NCBI RefSeq assembly: GCF_002286815.1
Contig: NZ_MUNM01000083.1
Location: 1-64,000, forward strand
Length of the DNA: 64,000 nucleotides
Direction: 5' to 3'
From: Pseudomonas sp. PICF141
Lineage (GTDB): Bacteria > Pseudomonadota > Gammaproteobacteria > Pseudomonadales > Pseudomonadaceae
Shown: positions 16,670 through 24,107 of the stretch, one piece after another
Layout: each line of letters begins with the position of its first letter
Numbering within the stretch: position 1 is the first letter of the stretch
Translations under genes and position numbers: made by a program
The notes under the pieces: model-generated
Told to the model about the DNA's origin: nothing
Databases searched by the model: none
Seen by the model: only the letters and a program-made list of their open reading frames with translations

Positions 16670-17155
16670 CTATGAAGGTGGCGACAGCGCCTTGTGCATG
16701 GGAATGGCGTGGAGTCCGGCCACGGTGAAGGTCTCAGCGCAAGCCCGGTAACCCAGACGCTGGTAAAACGCCTCGCCGGTACGGGTGCTGTTGAGCCGCG
16801 CCTGAGGCAAACCCTGAGCGATCAACCAGGTTTCAAGATCCTGCACCAATGCTTGTCCGGCGCCTCGCCGAAACCATTCCGGCTGTACATAGCAGAACGC
16901 GACCTTGCCGCTGATCGCCGCCATGGCGACGCCGATCGGTTTGTCCTGAAGCAAGGCGATGTTCAGGTACAACCGCGAGTCGGCCAGCCAGGGCTGCACG
17001 TGTTCGATGGTTTTGTTGTGGGTCCAGGTGGCGACGGTTCGCGGATCGTTGCGATGGTCCAGCGCGCAGCCGACGCGAATGGAGCGCTCGACAATGCGGC
17101 TGATGATGCCGGCGTCGGCGGGCGTTGCCTTGCAGATGTGTATCGGTGCATTCAT
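16670..17155 (-). CDS. GNAT-family N-acetyltransferase
   Basis: 161 residues with the GNAT acetyl-CoA binding region VQPEWFRRGAGQALVQDLET and the C-terminal FYQRLGYRACAETF segment. The substrate is not predictable. It reads toward pvdH but pvdH has its own PvdS box, so a link to pyoverdine is not shown. The 290 bases upstream hold a large inverted repeat. Confidence 0.8.
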   Translation of the reverse strand: MNAPIHICKATPADAGIISRIVERSIRVGCALDHRNDPRTVATWTHNKTIEHVQPWLADSRLYLNIALLQDKPIGVAMAAISGKVAFCYVQPEWFRRGAGQALVQDLETWLIAQGLPQARLNSTRTGEAFYQRLGYRACAETFTVAGLHAIPMHKALSPPS

Positions 17156-17274
17156 GGCGCTGTTACCTCAATCCATTGAGTCAAAGCTGCCAGGGACGAT
17201 AGCGCTGTGGCGGCCGGGTGGCTAATGGAGAGACGTTACATTTGGTGTGCAACACAAAAACAATAGGAGAGCGT

Positions 17275-17416
17275 GCTTTTGTGGCGAGGGGGCTTGCCCC
17301 CGTTCGACTGCGAAGCAGTCGTAAACCATCTCATGCGGTGCATCTGATGCACTGCGATGACGGGATTCAGGGCCGCTTCGCGCCCCAACGGGGGCAAGCC
17401 CCCTCGCCACAAAAGC
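17275..17416. repeat. perfect 30-bp inverted repeat, REP family C
   Basis: Arms 17275-17304 and 17387-17416 are perfect reverse complements (GCTTTTGTGGCGAGGGGGCT at the left end), separated by 82 bases. The spacer contains a small hairpin CGACTG-CGAAG-CAGTCG. It lies between the acetyltransferase and dsbS, both on the minus strand. Confidence 0.9.
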
Positions 17417-17444
17417 TCGCTCTCACAGGGTTTGGTGTTGTTGG

Positions 17445-18767
17445 TTAGACCGGTTGCAGAGGCATGGTCAGTTCGACCCGCAAGCCATCCGGGCGGCTGT
17501 CGAAATGCAGGGTGCAGCCGCAACGCTGGACGATGGCCTGGACAATGGCCAGGCCGAGGCCGCAACCGGTGCTTTGGCCGTTGCGCCAGAAACGTTGGGT
17601 CAGGTGGTGCAGGTCATCTTCGGCAATTCCCGGGCCGTGGTCGCGGACCAGAAAGCGCACGCGATTGTTGGTGGTTTCCAGGCTCAGCTCCACGGCCCCA
17701 TTTGCCGGGGTGTGGCGCAGGGCGTTGTCGAGCAGGTTACGCAATGCGGCAATCGACAGCACTGCCGGCATTTGCAGCGGTGCATCGGAGAATGTGCTCG
17801 GCAATTGAAGCTTGATCCGCTGACGATCACCGCTGGCGGCATCCTGAATGGCCAGTTTTGCCACCTGCTCGGCGCTGCATTGCACGCCGTCATCGAACGA
17901 CAGACTACCCTCGACGCGCGCCAGCAGAAGCAATTGTTCAAGCGTGCGGTGCAGACGGTCGGCGCCCTCCTCGGCCCGGGCCAGGGACTGGTCCCGAGCG
18001 CTGCCTTCGGTCATGCGCGCCACTTGCAGGTGGGTTTTGATCGCGGTCAGCGGGCTGCGCAACTCGTGCGCGGCATCGCCGGTCAGGCGCCGCTCGCGCT
18101 CGATGGTCTTGCCGATGCGCAGGAACAACTGATTCTGGGTTTCCAGCAGCGGTTGCAGTTCGCTGGGCAGCGGCTGGATCTGCAACGGTTCCAGGGAATC
18201 GGCGCTGCGTCGCATCAACGCATCGCGCATGCGATTGAGCGGTGCCAGTCCCTGACCGATGCCGAGCCACAACAAACACAAACAGCCCAGCAGCGCCACA
18301 CCGACCGGTACCGAGGCCGCCAGCAAGATGGACATGTTCAGCGCTTCGCGCTCGATTTGCCGGTCGGCGGTGGTAATGCGCACGTCACCGCGCGCCAGGG
18401 TGAAGCTGCGCCATGGTGCGCCGTCGATCATTTGATCGTGGAAGCCCATTTTTTCGGCTTCCAGGGTTTGTTCGGGGCTACTGTGGCTGCGGGCCAGGAT
18501 TTCGCCACGCAACGAGCTGACCTGACAGGCCATGCCGCCAGGGATACTCAGCTGTTCAGCACTGAAATGGGTCCCTTCGCCCTTGCTCGGCAACGCCGGC
18601 AGTTGCTCCAGCAGCCCGGCCACCATCCGCGCCGACGCCACCAACCGCTGGTCCAGGGAAAACATCATCTGATTGCGCAGATCACTGAGCATCCAGGCGG
18701 CGGCCAGGGCCCAGATCAGCGCAAACGCGGCGCCGAGGGTCAGGCTCAGGCGCAAACGCAGACTCAT
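17445..18767 (-). CDS. dsbS: DsbS, sensor histidine kinase
   Basis: 440 residues. Two membrane segments (about 5-28 and 150-172) enclose a periplasmic sensor of about 120 residues with one cysteine (GMACQVSS). They are followed by a HAMP-like linker, the phospho-histidine H234 in AAHELRSPLTAIK, and an ATPase domain with DNALRH, DHGPGIAEDD and GCGLGLAIV. The ATG at 18767 overlaps the dsbR stop; a GTG at 18770 is an alternative. In P. aeruginosa the kinase/regulator pair beside dsb genes senses copper and controls them; the name is taken from that context. Confidence 0.82.
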   Translation of the reverse strand: MSLRLRLSLTLGAAFALIWALAAAWMLSDLRNQMMFSLDQRLVASARMVAGLLEQLPALPSKGEGTHFSAEQLSIPGGMACQVSSLRGEILARSHSSPEQTLEAEKMGFHDQMIDGAPWRSFTLARGDVRITTADRQIEREALNMSILLAASVPVGVALLGCLCLLWLGIGQGLAPLNRMRDALMRRSADSLEPLQIQPLPSELQPLLETQNQLFLRIGKTIERERRLTGDAAHELRSPLTAIKTHLQVARMTEGSARDQSLARAEEGADRLHRTLEQLLLLARVEGSLSFDDGVQCSAEQVAKLAIQDAASGDRQRIKLQLPSTFSDAPLQMPAVLSIAALRNLLDNALRHTPANGAVELSLETTNNRVRFLVRDHGPGIAEDDLHHLTQRFWRNGQSTGCGLGLAIVQAIVQRCGCTLHFDSRPDGLRVELTMPLQPV

Positions 18768-19447
18768 CACTTCGATTGCTCTCCGCCATCGGCCGGCCCC
18801 AGGCGATAGCCCAGGCCGCGCACCGTCTCGACAATGCCGTTGCCGAGTTTGCGCCGCAGGTGATGGATATGGACGTTCAGGGCGTTGCTTTCCAGTTCGT
18901 CGTTGAAACCGTAGACGCTGTCCTTCAACTGCTCGGTGGACAGCACCCGGCCGCGATTGTGCAGCAAGGCTTGCAACAGCGATTGCTCTCGGCGCGACAA
19001 ATCCACCGGTTGGCCACCGAGCAGGGTTTCGCGGCTGCTCGGGTCGTAGGTCAAACGACCGTGTTCAATCAGGTTGACGCTGCGCCCCGCCACGCGTCGC
19101 AACAAAGTGTGCAAACGCGCGGCCAGTTCGCGCAGGTCGAACGGTTTGAGCAAGTAGTCGTCGGCGCCGGCTTGCAGGCCGTCGACGCGGTCGGTGACCG
19201 AATCCCGGGCGGTGAGAATCAGCACAGGTATTTCCAGACCGCCATGGCGCAGCTGTTGCAACAGCTTCAAACCGTCTTCATCGGGCAGGCCAAGGTCCAA
19301 CACCATGACGTCGAATTCGGCGACCTTCAACATCGCCCGTGCCTTTGATGCGGTGCAAACGTGCTCGACGGTCAGGCCTTGAGCGGTCAAGCCGGCAATG
19401 ATGCCGCTAGCGATCAGCTCATCGTCTTCGCAAACCAGTACGTGCAT
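18767..19447 (-). CDS. dsbR: DsbR, OmpR-family response regulator
   Basis: 226 residues. Receiver domain with acidic pocket CEDDE and phospho-acceptor D51 (MVLDLGLPDEDG), then a winged-helix domain ending in NALNVHIHHLRRKLGNGIVE and VRGLGYRL. It is transcribed divergently from dsbD and overlaps dsbS by one base. Direct repeats in the 154-base divergent gap are plausible binding sites. Together with dsbS and the dsb operon it matches the PA2476-PA2480 arrangement of P. aeruginosa. Confidence 0.85.
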   Translation of the reverse strand: MHVLVCEDDELIASGIIAGLTAQGLTVEHVCTASKARAMLKVAEFDVMVLDLGLPDEDGLKLLQQLRHGGLEIPVLILTARDSVTDRVDGLQAGADDYLLKPFDLRELAARLHTLLRRVAGRSVNLIEHGRLTYDPSSRETLLGGQPVDLSRREQSLLQALLHNRGRVLSTEQLKDSVYGFNDELESNALNVHIHHLRRKLGNGIVETVRGLGYRLGPADGGEQSK

Positions 19448-19535
19448 GCTGAGTCCCGTAGAAAAAAGGTGATTAAGACGTTAGGCCGATTAAGCGGACA
19501 TTATGCCGCAAGCGTCATTGCCACAAGGCCAGTGC

Positions 19536-19554
19536 GGTTAATCATCGGTTAATC
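19536..19554. promoter_or_regulatory. candidate DsbR box (direct repeat, 11-bp period)
   Basis: GGTTAATC at 19536-19543 and again at 19547-19554: TTAATC-N5-TTAATC, the geometry used by OmpR/PmrA-type regulators. Two inverted half-sites GATTAAG occur at 19471 and 19489. The repeat ends 47 bases before the dsbD start. Confidence 0.6.
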
Positions 19555-19601
19555 GCCGCCACCCATTGTGCACCTCACTTGCACAGGGACAAGGCTTACC
19601 C

Positions 19602-21335
19602 ATGCGTCGATTATTTTTATTGCTGGTTCTATTGATCTGGGGTGTCGCTCAGGCCGGAACGAATCCGTTCGAGACCAAAACCGATTTTCTCCCTGTGGAA
19701 AAAGCGTTCACCTTTACGTCTGAACGCCTTGAATCCGGAGAAACCCAGCTCTATTGGCAAATTGCCGACAATTACTACCTGTATCAGAAACGCCTGAAAT
19801 TCGACGGTCTGGCGCCGGAACAACTGCCGGCACTGCCACAAGGCGAGTTTCACAGCGACGAGTTTTTCGGCGAACAGCAGGTCTATCGCCAAGGCCTGGA
19901 GTTGAAGATCCCGGCCGGGGCCACGGGTCAGGTCAAGGTGGGCTTCCAGGGCTGCGCCGATGCCGGTTTGTGCTATCCGCCGCAGACTCAAGTCATCGAT
20001 CTTGGCGCCAGTAATGTCCTTGCGACGTTTAATGAAGAAGCGCCCGATCAGGCCCTGGCCAGCGACCTGCAACAACGGGCGCTGGGCTGGAGCCTGGCAG
20101 TGTTCTTCGGCCTGGGGCTGTTGCTGGCGTTCACGCCTTGCTCGTTGCCGATGCTGCCGATTCTGGCGGGGTTGATCGTGGGCAGTGGAGCCACACCTAA
20201 ACGCGGTTTCGCCCTGGCGACCAGTTACGTTGTGAGCATGGCACTGGTGTATGCGGCGATGGGCGTGCTGGCGGCATCGCTCGGTGCGAACCTTCAGGCG
20301 CTGCTGCAAAACCCTTGGTTGCTCGGCAGCTTTGCCGCGATTTTCGTGCTGCTGGCCTTGCCGATGTTCGGTTTCTTCGAGCTGCAATTGCCGGTGGCGG
20401 TGCGGGATCGTCTGGAACATGTTTCGCGCAATCAGCGCGGTGGCAACCTGATCGGTGCCGGTGTGCTGGGGGCCTTGTCCGGCCTGCTGGTGGGGCCTTG
20501 CATGACCGCGCCACTGGCCGGTGCCTTACTCTTTATCGCCCAAAGCGGCAATGCATTGCACGGTGGGCTGATTCTGTTCGCCATGGGCATCGGCATCGGT
20601 ATACCGCTGCTGTTGCTGGTGACTGTCGGTAATCGTTTCCTGCCCAAGCCCGGTGCCTGGATGAACCTGCTCAAAGGCGTGTTCGGTTTCCTGTTCCTCG
20701 CCACTGCTCTGCTGATGCTGCGTCCGGTACTGGATGAATCGCTGTGGCTCGGTTTGTGCGGCGCCTTGCTGCTGCTCGCGGCCTATAGCGCCTGGAAGCA
20801 GTCGCAGGGGTTTGGCCGGATTGCCCATCTGTTCGGCGCCAGTTCGCTGCTATTGGGTCTATGGGGCAGTCTGCTGGTGGTCGGTGCGGCGGGTGGCAGT
20901 GATGATCCGTATCAGCCATTGCAGGTGTACAGCGCCGGCCGTACCGACGCCGTGCCCGACATTCATGATGCTTTCACGACGATCAAGGACCCCACGGTGC
21001 TGCAACGCGAACTCGATGCGGCCAAAGCCCGGGGGCAATGGGTGCTGCTGGACTACTACGCCGACTGGTGTGTGTCGTGCAAAGTCATGGAAAAACAGGT
21101 CTTTGGCAAACCGCAAGTCCTGCAAGCGCTCAGCGATGTGCGCTTGCTACGGCTGGACGTCACCGCCGACAATGCCGCCAGCCGCGAATTGCTCGGCCGT
21201 TACAGAGTGCCAGGGCCGCCAAGCCTGTTGTGGATCGGCACCGACGGCATCGAGCGCCGCAGCCAGCGCATCACCGGTGAGGTCGATGCCGACACTTTCC
21301 TGCAACGTTGGATCACCACCCGAGACGCTCGTTAA
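19602..21335 (+). CDS. dsbD: DsbD-type thiol:disulfide interchange protein
   Basis: 577 residues with the full DsbD layout. A signal peptide and periplasmic N-domain carry a cysteine pair (FQGCADAGLCYPPQ). An eight-segment membrane domain carries cysteines in AFTPCSLPML and VGPCMTAPLAG. A C-terminal thioredoxin domain has CVSC (DYYADWCVSCKVMEK). It moves electrons from cytoplasmic thioredoxin to periplasmic partners, here presumably DsbE and DsbG encoded next. The start at 19602 puts the signal peptide MRRLFLLLVLLIWGVAQA at the N-terminus. It is the second-type copy (PA2478-like); the stop overlaps the next start (TAATG). Confidence 0.9.
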   Translation: MRRLFLLLVLLIWGVAQAGTNPFETKTDFLPVEKAFTFTSERLESGETQLYWQIADNYYLYQKRLKFDGLAPEQLPALPQGEFHSDEFFGEQQVYRQGLELKIPAGATGQVKVGFQGCADAGLCYPPQTQVIDLGASNVLATFNEEAPDQALASDLQQRALGWSLAVFFGLGLLLAFTPCSLPMLPILAGLIVGSGATPKRGFALATSYVVSMALVYAAMGVLAASLGANLQALLQNPWLLGSFAAIFVLLALPMFGFFELQLPVAVRDRLEHVSRNQRGGNLIGAGVLGALSGLLVGPCMTAPLAGALLFIAQSGNALHGGLILFAMGIGIGIPLLLLVTVGNRFLPKPGAWMNLLKGVFGFLFLATALLMLRPVLDESLWLGLCGALLLLAAYSAWKQSQGFGRIAHLFGASSLLLGLWGSLLVVGAAGGSDDPYQPLQVYSAGRTDAVPDIHDAFTTIKDPTVLQRELDAAKARGQWVLLDYYADWCVSCKVMEKQVFGKPQVLQALSDVRLLRLDVTADNAASRELLGRYRVPGPPSLLWIGTDGIERRSQRITGEVDADTFLQRWITTRDAR

Positions 21336-22201
21336 TGCTGACCTTTACCCTGGGCACCTTTGCCATCGCGCTTAATCACCTGCTGCTGATCAGTGCCCTG
21401 GCGCTGGCGACTTTTGTCGGCTGGCGGGTGGCCAAGCGTGGTGGCGAGAACCCGGAGTCGGTGCTGTTCAGCCTGTTCCTGCTGGGCCTGCTGGCGGCCC
21501 GGGTCGGTTTCGTGATTGCCTACTGGGCGCAGTATCGCAACGATCCATGGCAGATCATCGACCTGCGCGATGGTGGTTTCCTCGCCTGGCCGGGGGTGGT
21601 CGTGTTGTTGCTTGCCGCGTTGTATCGAGGCTGGCGTCGCCCGGACATGCGTCGGCCATTGGGCTTTGGCGTGGTCAGTGGGCTGGCGTTCTGGCTGCTG
21701 GCGACGTTCTCCCTGAACATCTACGAACAAGGCACACGCCTGCCACAGATCACCCTGCGCAACGCCGCTGGCCAAACCATACAGCTCAGCGACTACCAGG
21801 GCGGTCCGCTGGTGATCAATCTTTGGGCCACCTGGTGCCCACCGTGCCGCCGGGAAATGCCGGTGCTGGAAAACGCCCAGCAACAGCGTCCGGACCTGAC
21901 TTTTCTATTCGTCAACCAGGCCGAAAGCATGCAGAGCGTCAGCACCTTCCTTGAAACCCAGGGCCTGAGCCTGACGAACGTACTGTTCGATGGCAGCGCT
22001 CGATTGGGCCAGGCCGTGGGTTCCATGGCATTGCCGACTACGCTGTTCTATAGCCCCGACGGGCACCTGCTGGGCAGCCATCTGGGCGAACTCTCTGAAG
22101 CGAGCCTGGCCCGTGCCCTGGAAAACTTCGACACCCCGAACCCGGCCACCCCGGCCACGCCTTCAAGGAAATTGCCATGCTCCGCCTCCGCCACCTGCTG
22201 A
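21335..22201 (+). CDS. membrane-anchored TlpA/DsbE-like thioredoxin with Lgt-like N-terminus
   Basis: 288 residues. The first 130 form about four membrane segments with a stretch AARVGFVIAYWAQYR and DLRDGGFLAWPG that resembles prolipoprotein diacylglyceryl transferase (Lgt), except that the Lgt HGG motif reads WPG. The rest is a TlpA-type thioredoxin domain with WCPPC (C168, C171) and the cis-proline segment ALPTTLF. It probably reduces periplasmic disulfides using DsbD. It overlaps dsbD by one base and dsbG by 25 bases; the last residues (after about position 275) are low-complexity. Confidence 0.85.
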   Translation: MLTFTLGTFAIALNHLLLISALALATFVGWRVAKRGGENPESVLFSLFLLGLLAARVGFVIAYWAQYRNDPWQIIDLRDGGFLAWPGVVVLLLAALYRGWRRPDMRRPLGFGVVSGLAFWLLATFSLNIYEQGTRLPQITLRNAAGQTIQLSDYQGGPLVINLWATWCPPCRREMPVLENAQQQRPDLTFLFVNQAESMQSVSTFLETQGLSLTNVLFDGSARLGQAVGSMALPTTLFYSPDGHLLGSHLGELSEASLARALENFDTPNPATPATPSRKLPCSASATC

Positions 22202-22944
22202 CGTTAACCCTGGGTGCCGCCCTGCTGCACTTGCCGTCGGTTCAGGCCGAAGAATTACCTGAAGCCATCAAGAAGATCGAAGCCAAGGGCGCCAAAATCG
22301 TTGGCACCTTCGAGGCGCCCGATGGCCTGCGCGGTTATGCGGCGCAGTACCAGAATCGTGGCATGGCGCTGTACCTGACCCCGGACGGCAAACATGTACT
22401 GCTGGGCAATTTGTACGACGCCGAAGGCAATGACCTGAGCAGCGCGCCATTGCAGAAACTGGTCTATGCGCCAATGGCCAAGGAAATCTGGGGCAAGATG
22501 GAAGCGAGCAACTGGATCGGTGACGGCAATAAGGACGCACCGCGAATCGTCTACCTGTTCAGCGACCCGAATTGCCCGTACTGCAACCTGTTCTGGGAAC
22601 AGGCGCGACCGTGGGTCAAGGCCGGCAAGGTGCAGTTGCGGCACATCATGGTCGGCATCATCCGCGAAGACAGCCCGGGCAAATCCGCCGCGCTGCTGGC
22701 GGCCAAGGATCCGCAGAAAGCGTTGGCCGACCACGAGAAATCCGGCAAGGACAGCTCGCTCAAGGCCCTGAAAGATGTGCCGCCGGCGATTCAGGCGAAA
22801 CTCGCGGCGAACATGCAGTTGATGGAAGAGCTGGAACTGGCCGCCACCCCGGCGATTTTCTACATGGACGACAAGGGCCAGCTGCAACAACAGCAAGGCG
22901 CGCCGTCGCCGGAAAAATTGGTGAAGATTCTAGGGCCGAAGTAA
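22177..22944 (+). CDS. dsbG: DsbG-like periplasmic disulfide isomerase/chaperone
   Basis: 255 residues with a signal peptide (MLRLRHLLTLTLGAALLHLP, cleaved near VQAEE), an N-terminal dimerisation domain, and a thioredoxin domain with CPYC (C133, C136) in FSDPNCPYCNLFW. ELAATPAIFYMDDKG carries the cis-proline. DsbG-type proteins repair wrong disulfides or reduce sulfenic cysteines; the CPYC reads like DsbG rather than DsbC (CGYC). Third gene of the operon, starting 25 bases inside the previous gene. Confidence 0.88.
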   Translation: MLRLRHLLTLTLGAALLHLPSVQAEELPEAIKKIEAKGAKIVGTFEAPDGLRGYAAQYQNRGMALYLTPDGKHVLLGNLYDAEGNDLSSAPLQKLVYAPMAKEIWGKMEASNWIGDGNKDAPRIVYLFSDPNCPYCNLFWEQARPWVKAGKVQLRHIMVGIIREDSPGKSAALLAAKDPQKALADHEKSGKDSSLKALKDVPPAIQAKLAANMQLMEELELAATPAIFYMDDKGQLQQQQGAPSPEKLVKILGPK

Positions 22945-22957
22945 TCTCCACCGGCCT

Positions 22958-23050
22958 CTTCGCGGGCAAGCCTCGCTCCTACAGGATTTATGTGATTCGC
23001 GAGTATTGCGATCGACACAAATCCTGTAGGAGCGAGGCTTGCCCGCGAAG
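22958..23050. repeat. perfect 32-bp inverted REP pair, family B
   Basis: Arms 22958-22989 and 23019-23050 are perfect reverse complements beginning CTTCGCGGGCAAGCCTCGCT, with a 29-base loop. It lies between convergent dsbG and the hydrolase gene and may also act as a terminator. Confidence 0.9.
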
Positions 23051-23066
23051 GCGTCCGTCTGATCGA

Positions 23067-23879
23067 CTAAGTTCTCTCAGCCAAAAACTTCAACAGCGCA
23101 TCTGTAACAAACTGCGGATTCTCCAGATTCGAGATATGCCCCGCCTGCGGTACCAGCACATACGGGCAACCGATCAATTCAGCCATCTCTCGGGTTTCCG
23201 ACGGCGGTCGCGGTTTGTCCTGATCGCCGCACATCAACAGCGTGGTTTGAGGGTTCAGTTCACCCAGGCGCGGCAGCAAATCATCACGACCAAAGGTAAT
23301 CCGTCCCATCGGCACGATGCTTTCACGCAAGCGGTCGGCCGGCAGCGCAGCCAGTTTCGCGCGGAAATCCTGATACAGCGCCGACTGCGGATCGATGCCC
23401 GGACGGAAGAAAATCGGTACCACGATGTCGAGCAACTGCGGCGAGATCTCACCGCTGTCTTCAATCTGTTTGAACAACGAGAAATAGTATTGGCGGGTCG
23501 GTTCCGGTTCGACGCCGACGTAGGTGTCCATCAGCACCAGCCCATTGAGCCGCTGCGGTGCTGACAGCGCCAGGCGAACGCCCCACATGCCGCCCACTGA
23601 AAGACCGACCAGCGTAATGCGGTCGATGCCCAGATGATCGAGCAAGGCCAATGCCTGGCGCGCCACGTCATCCAGCGACGTTGTGCACTCGGGCATCCGC
23701 CCGGATTGGCCATGGCCCCACAGGTCCAGGGCGATGACTCGATGGTGCTGCGACAGCGCCGTAATCTGTGGCGCCCACATGGCTTGGTCCCACAGGTAAC
23801 TGCCGGCCAGCAGAACTGCTGGGCCTGTGCCTTGATCCATGTAGTGAAGCGCTTGTCCATCAACCGTTACGAAGGGCAT
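23067..23879 (-). CDS. alpha/beta-hydrolase
   Basis: 270 residues. Nucleophile elbow GLSVGG (Ser in LVGLSVGGMWG), acid region LMCGDQDKP and late histidine QAGHISN give a full catalytic triad. The start at 23879 has GGGGAG upstream; a 10-codon extension is unsupported. It resembles 3-oxoadipate enol-lactonase/epoxide-hydrolase-like proteins rather than a type II NRPS thioesterase. It is downstream of pvdL on the same strand, but a repeat-rich gap of about 226 bases separates them. Confidence 0.82.
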   Translation of the reverse strand: MPFVTVDGQALHYMDQGTGPAVLLAGSYLWDQAMWAPQITALSQHHRVIALDLWGHGQSGRMPECTTSLDDVARQALALLDHLGIDRITLVGLSVGGMWGVRLALSAPQRLNGLVLMDTYVGVEPEPTRQYYFSLFKQIEDSGEISPQLLDIVVPIFFRPGIDPQSALYQDFRAKLAALPADRLRESIVPMGRITFGRDDLLPRLGELNPQTTLLMCGDQDKPRPPSETREMAELIGCPYVLVPQAGHISNLENPQFVTDALLKFLAERT

Positions 23880-23960
23880 CGACTGTCTCCCCGGTGAAAT
23901 CGGATCCATTAAAAAGCACAGGAAGACTGAGCCGCGTGGGCTCGACAGTCAACCCGGTTG

Positions 23961-24107
23961 AAGATCAAAAGATCGCAGGCTTCGCCAGCTCCTACAGGGG
24001 CTCGGCGTACACACACGCGCGAACCAAATGGGCTCGGCGTACACACGCGCGAATCGGGCCCGGCGTACACCTGTAGGAGCTGCCGCAGGCTGCGATCTTT
24101 TGACTTT
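23961..24107. repeat. REP pair (family D) with tandem repeats in its spacer
   Basis: Imperfect inverted arms at 23961-23998 (AAAAGATCGCAGGCTTCGCC) and 24070-24107 flank a spacer with three copies of a GGGCTCGGCGTACACACGCG unit at 23998, 24030 and 24056 (periods 32 and 26; the last is shortened). The right arm overlaps the pvdL stop codon. The rest of the 23880-24105 gap shows nothing else. Confidence 0.8.

Noticed and set aside
15070..18809. Long plus-strand frames opposite pvdH and dsbS
   Set aside because: Same antisense effect; pvdH and dsbS are complete genes with motifs, starts and regulatory sites on the minus strand.
23067..23879. Alpha/beta-hydrolase considered as the pyoverdine thioesterase PvdG
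   Set aside because: Its nucleophile region and N-terminus (HYMDQGTGPAVLLAGSYLW) are those of lactonase/haloperoxidase-like hydrolases, not type II thioesterases, and no PvdS box precedes it.
23998..24070. Short direct repeats near pvdL considered as a CRISPR array
   Set aside because: Only three imperfect units with almost no spacers between them, inside a REP pair, and no cas genes nearby.
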